The translations under genes and the position numbers were made by a program. A stretch of DNA of 6,562 nucleotides from Oscillospiraceae bacterium (GTDB taxonomy: Bacteria; Bacillota; Clostridia; Oscillospirales; Ruminococcaceae), in NCBI GenBank assembly GCA_019416775.1, contig DXWR01000302.1:1-6562 (forward strand), given 5' to 3'. Positions within the stretch are counted from its first letter, which is position 1, and each line of letters starts with the position of its first letter. Positions 6,509 to 6,562 of the stretch are shown one piece after another. The notes below the pieces were generated by a model, which did not search any database, was not told the DNA's origin, and worked only from the letters and a program-made list of their open reading frames with translations.

Positions 6509-6562
6509 AGAAAACGATAAAATTCGTGCTATTCTTAAATAGTGCAAATAAGATTGTTTTTC
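6509..6562. other. AT-rich non-coding end of window
   Basis: The last 54 bases are clearly AT-richer than the rest and hold no start codon with a ribosome binding site. They may be part of the promoter region of a gene beyond the window edge, but no convincing -35/-10 pair is seen. Confidence 0.3.

Noticed and set aside
1..6562. CRISPR array, tRNA or rRNA gene, insertion sequence, toxin-antitoxin or phage-defence module
   Set aside because: There are no regularly spaced direct repeats, no recognisable RNA gene, and no transposase or defence protein. The five genes are housekeeping or common metabolic families.

Overview
The window is a GC-rich stretch of bacterial chromosome, very probably from a Firmicute of class Clostridia (gut Oscillospiraceae/Ruminococcaceae-like). 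The evidence is the lon-engB(ysxC) gene order, strong AGGAGG-type ribosome binding sites, a flavodoxin of the Flavodoxin_4 type common in anaerobic Clostridia, and a dispersed-repeat-like sequence at the right end of a kind I associate with such genomes. The taxonomic call is inference; there is no rRNA or other marker in the window.

Layout. Positions 51-1617 hold a two-gene minus-strand operon: a small flavodoxin (upstream) and an aldo/keto reductase (downstream), 40 nt apart, transcribed from a near-consensus sigma-A promoter at 1666-1694. Positions 1642-2003 are a divergent intergenic region that contains this promoter, one or two candidate promoters for the rightward genes, a terminator-like hairpin with a T6 tract, and a pair of mutually exclusive small hairpins just before the lon ribosome binding site. 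Positions 2004-6388 hold three plus-strand genes with short gaps (16 and 34 nt), probably one operon: the ATP-dependent protease Lon, the ribosome-assembly GTPase EngB/YsxC, and the lysine-biosynthesis enzyme diaminopimelate decarboxylase LysA. Positions 6389-6562 are non-coding, with a strong hairpin just after lysA and then a two-hairpin palindromic repeat-like unit.

How the genes relate. The left operon is a redox pair: the flavodoxin can carry electrons on FMN and the aldo/keto reductase reduces carbonyl compounds with NAD(P)H. The right operon combines protein quality control (Lon), 50S ribosome assembly (EngB) and the last step of lysine synthesis (LysA). lon-engB is a conserved housekeeping pair in Firmicutes; attachment of lysA is less usual. 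All five proteins look complete and keep their key residues.

I found no convincing new biological system. The items most worth a second look are the structured lon leader (terminator-like element and switchable hairpins), the repeat-like unit after lysA, and the position of lysA without any room for a lysine riboswitch.
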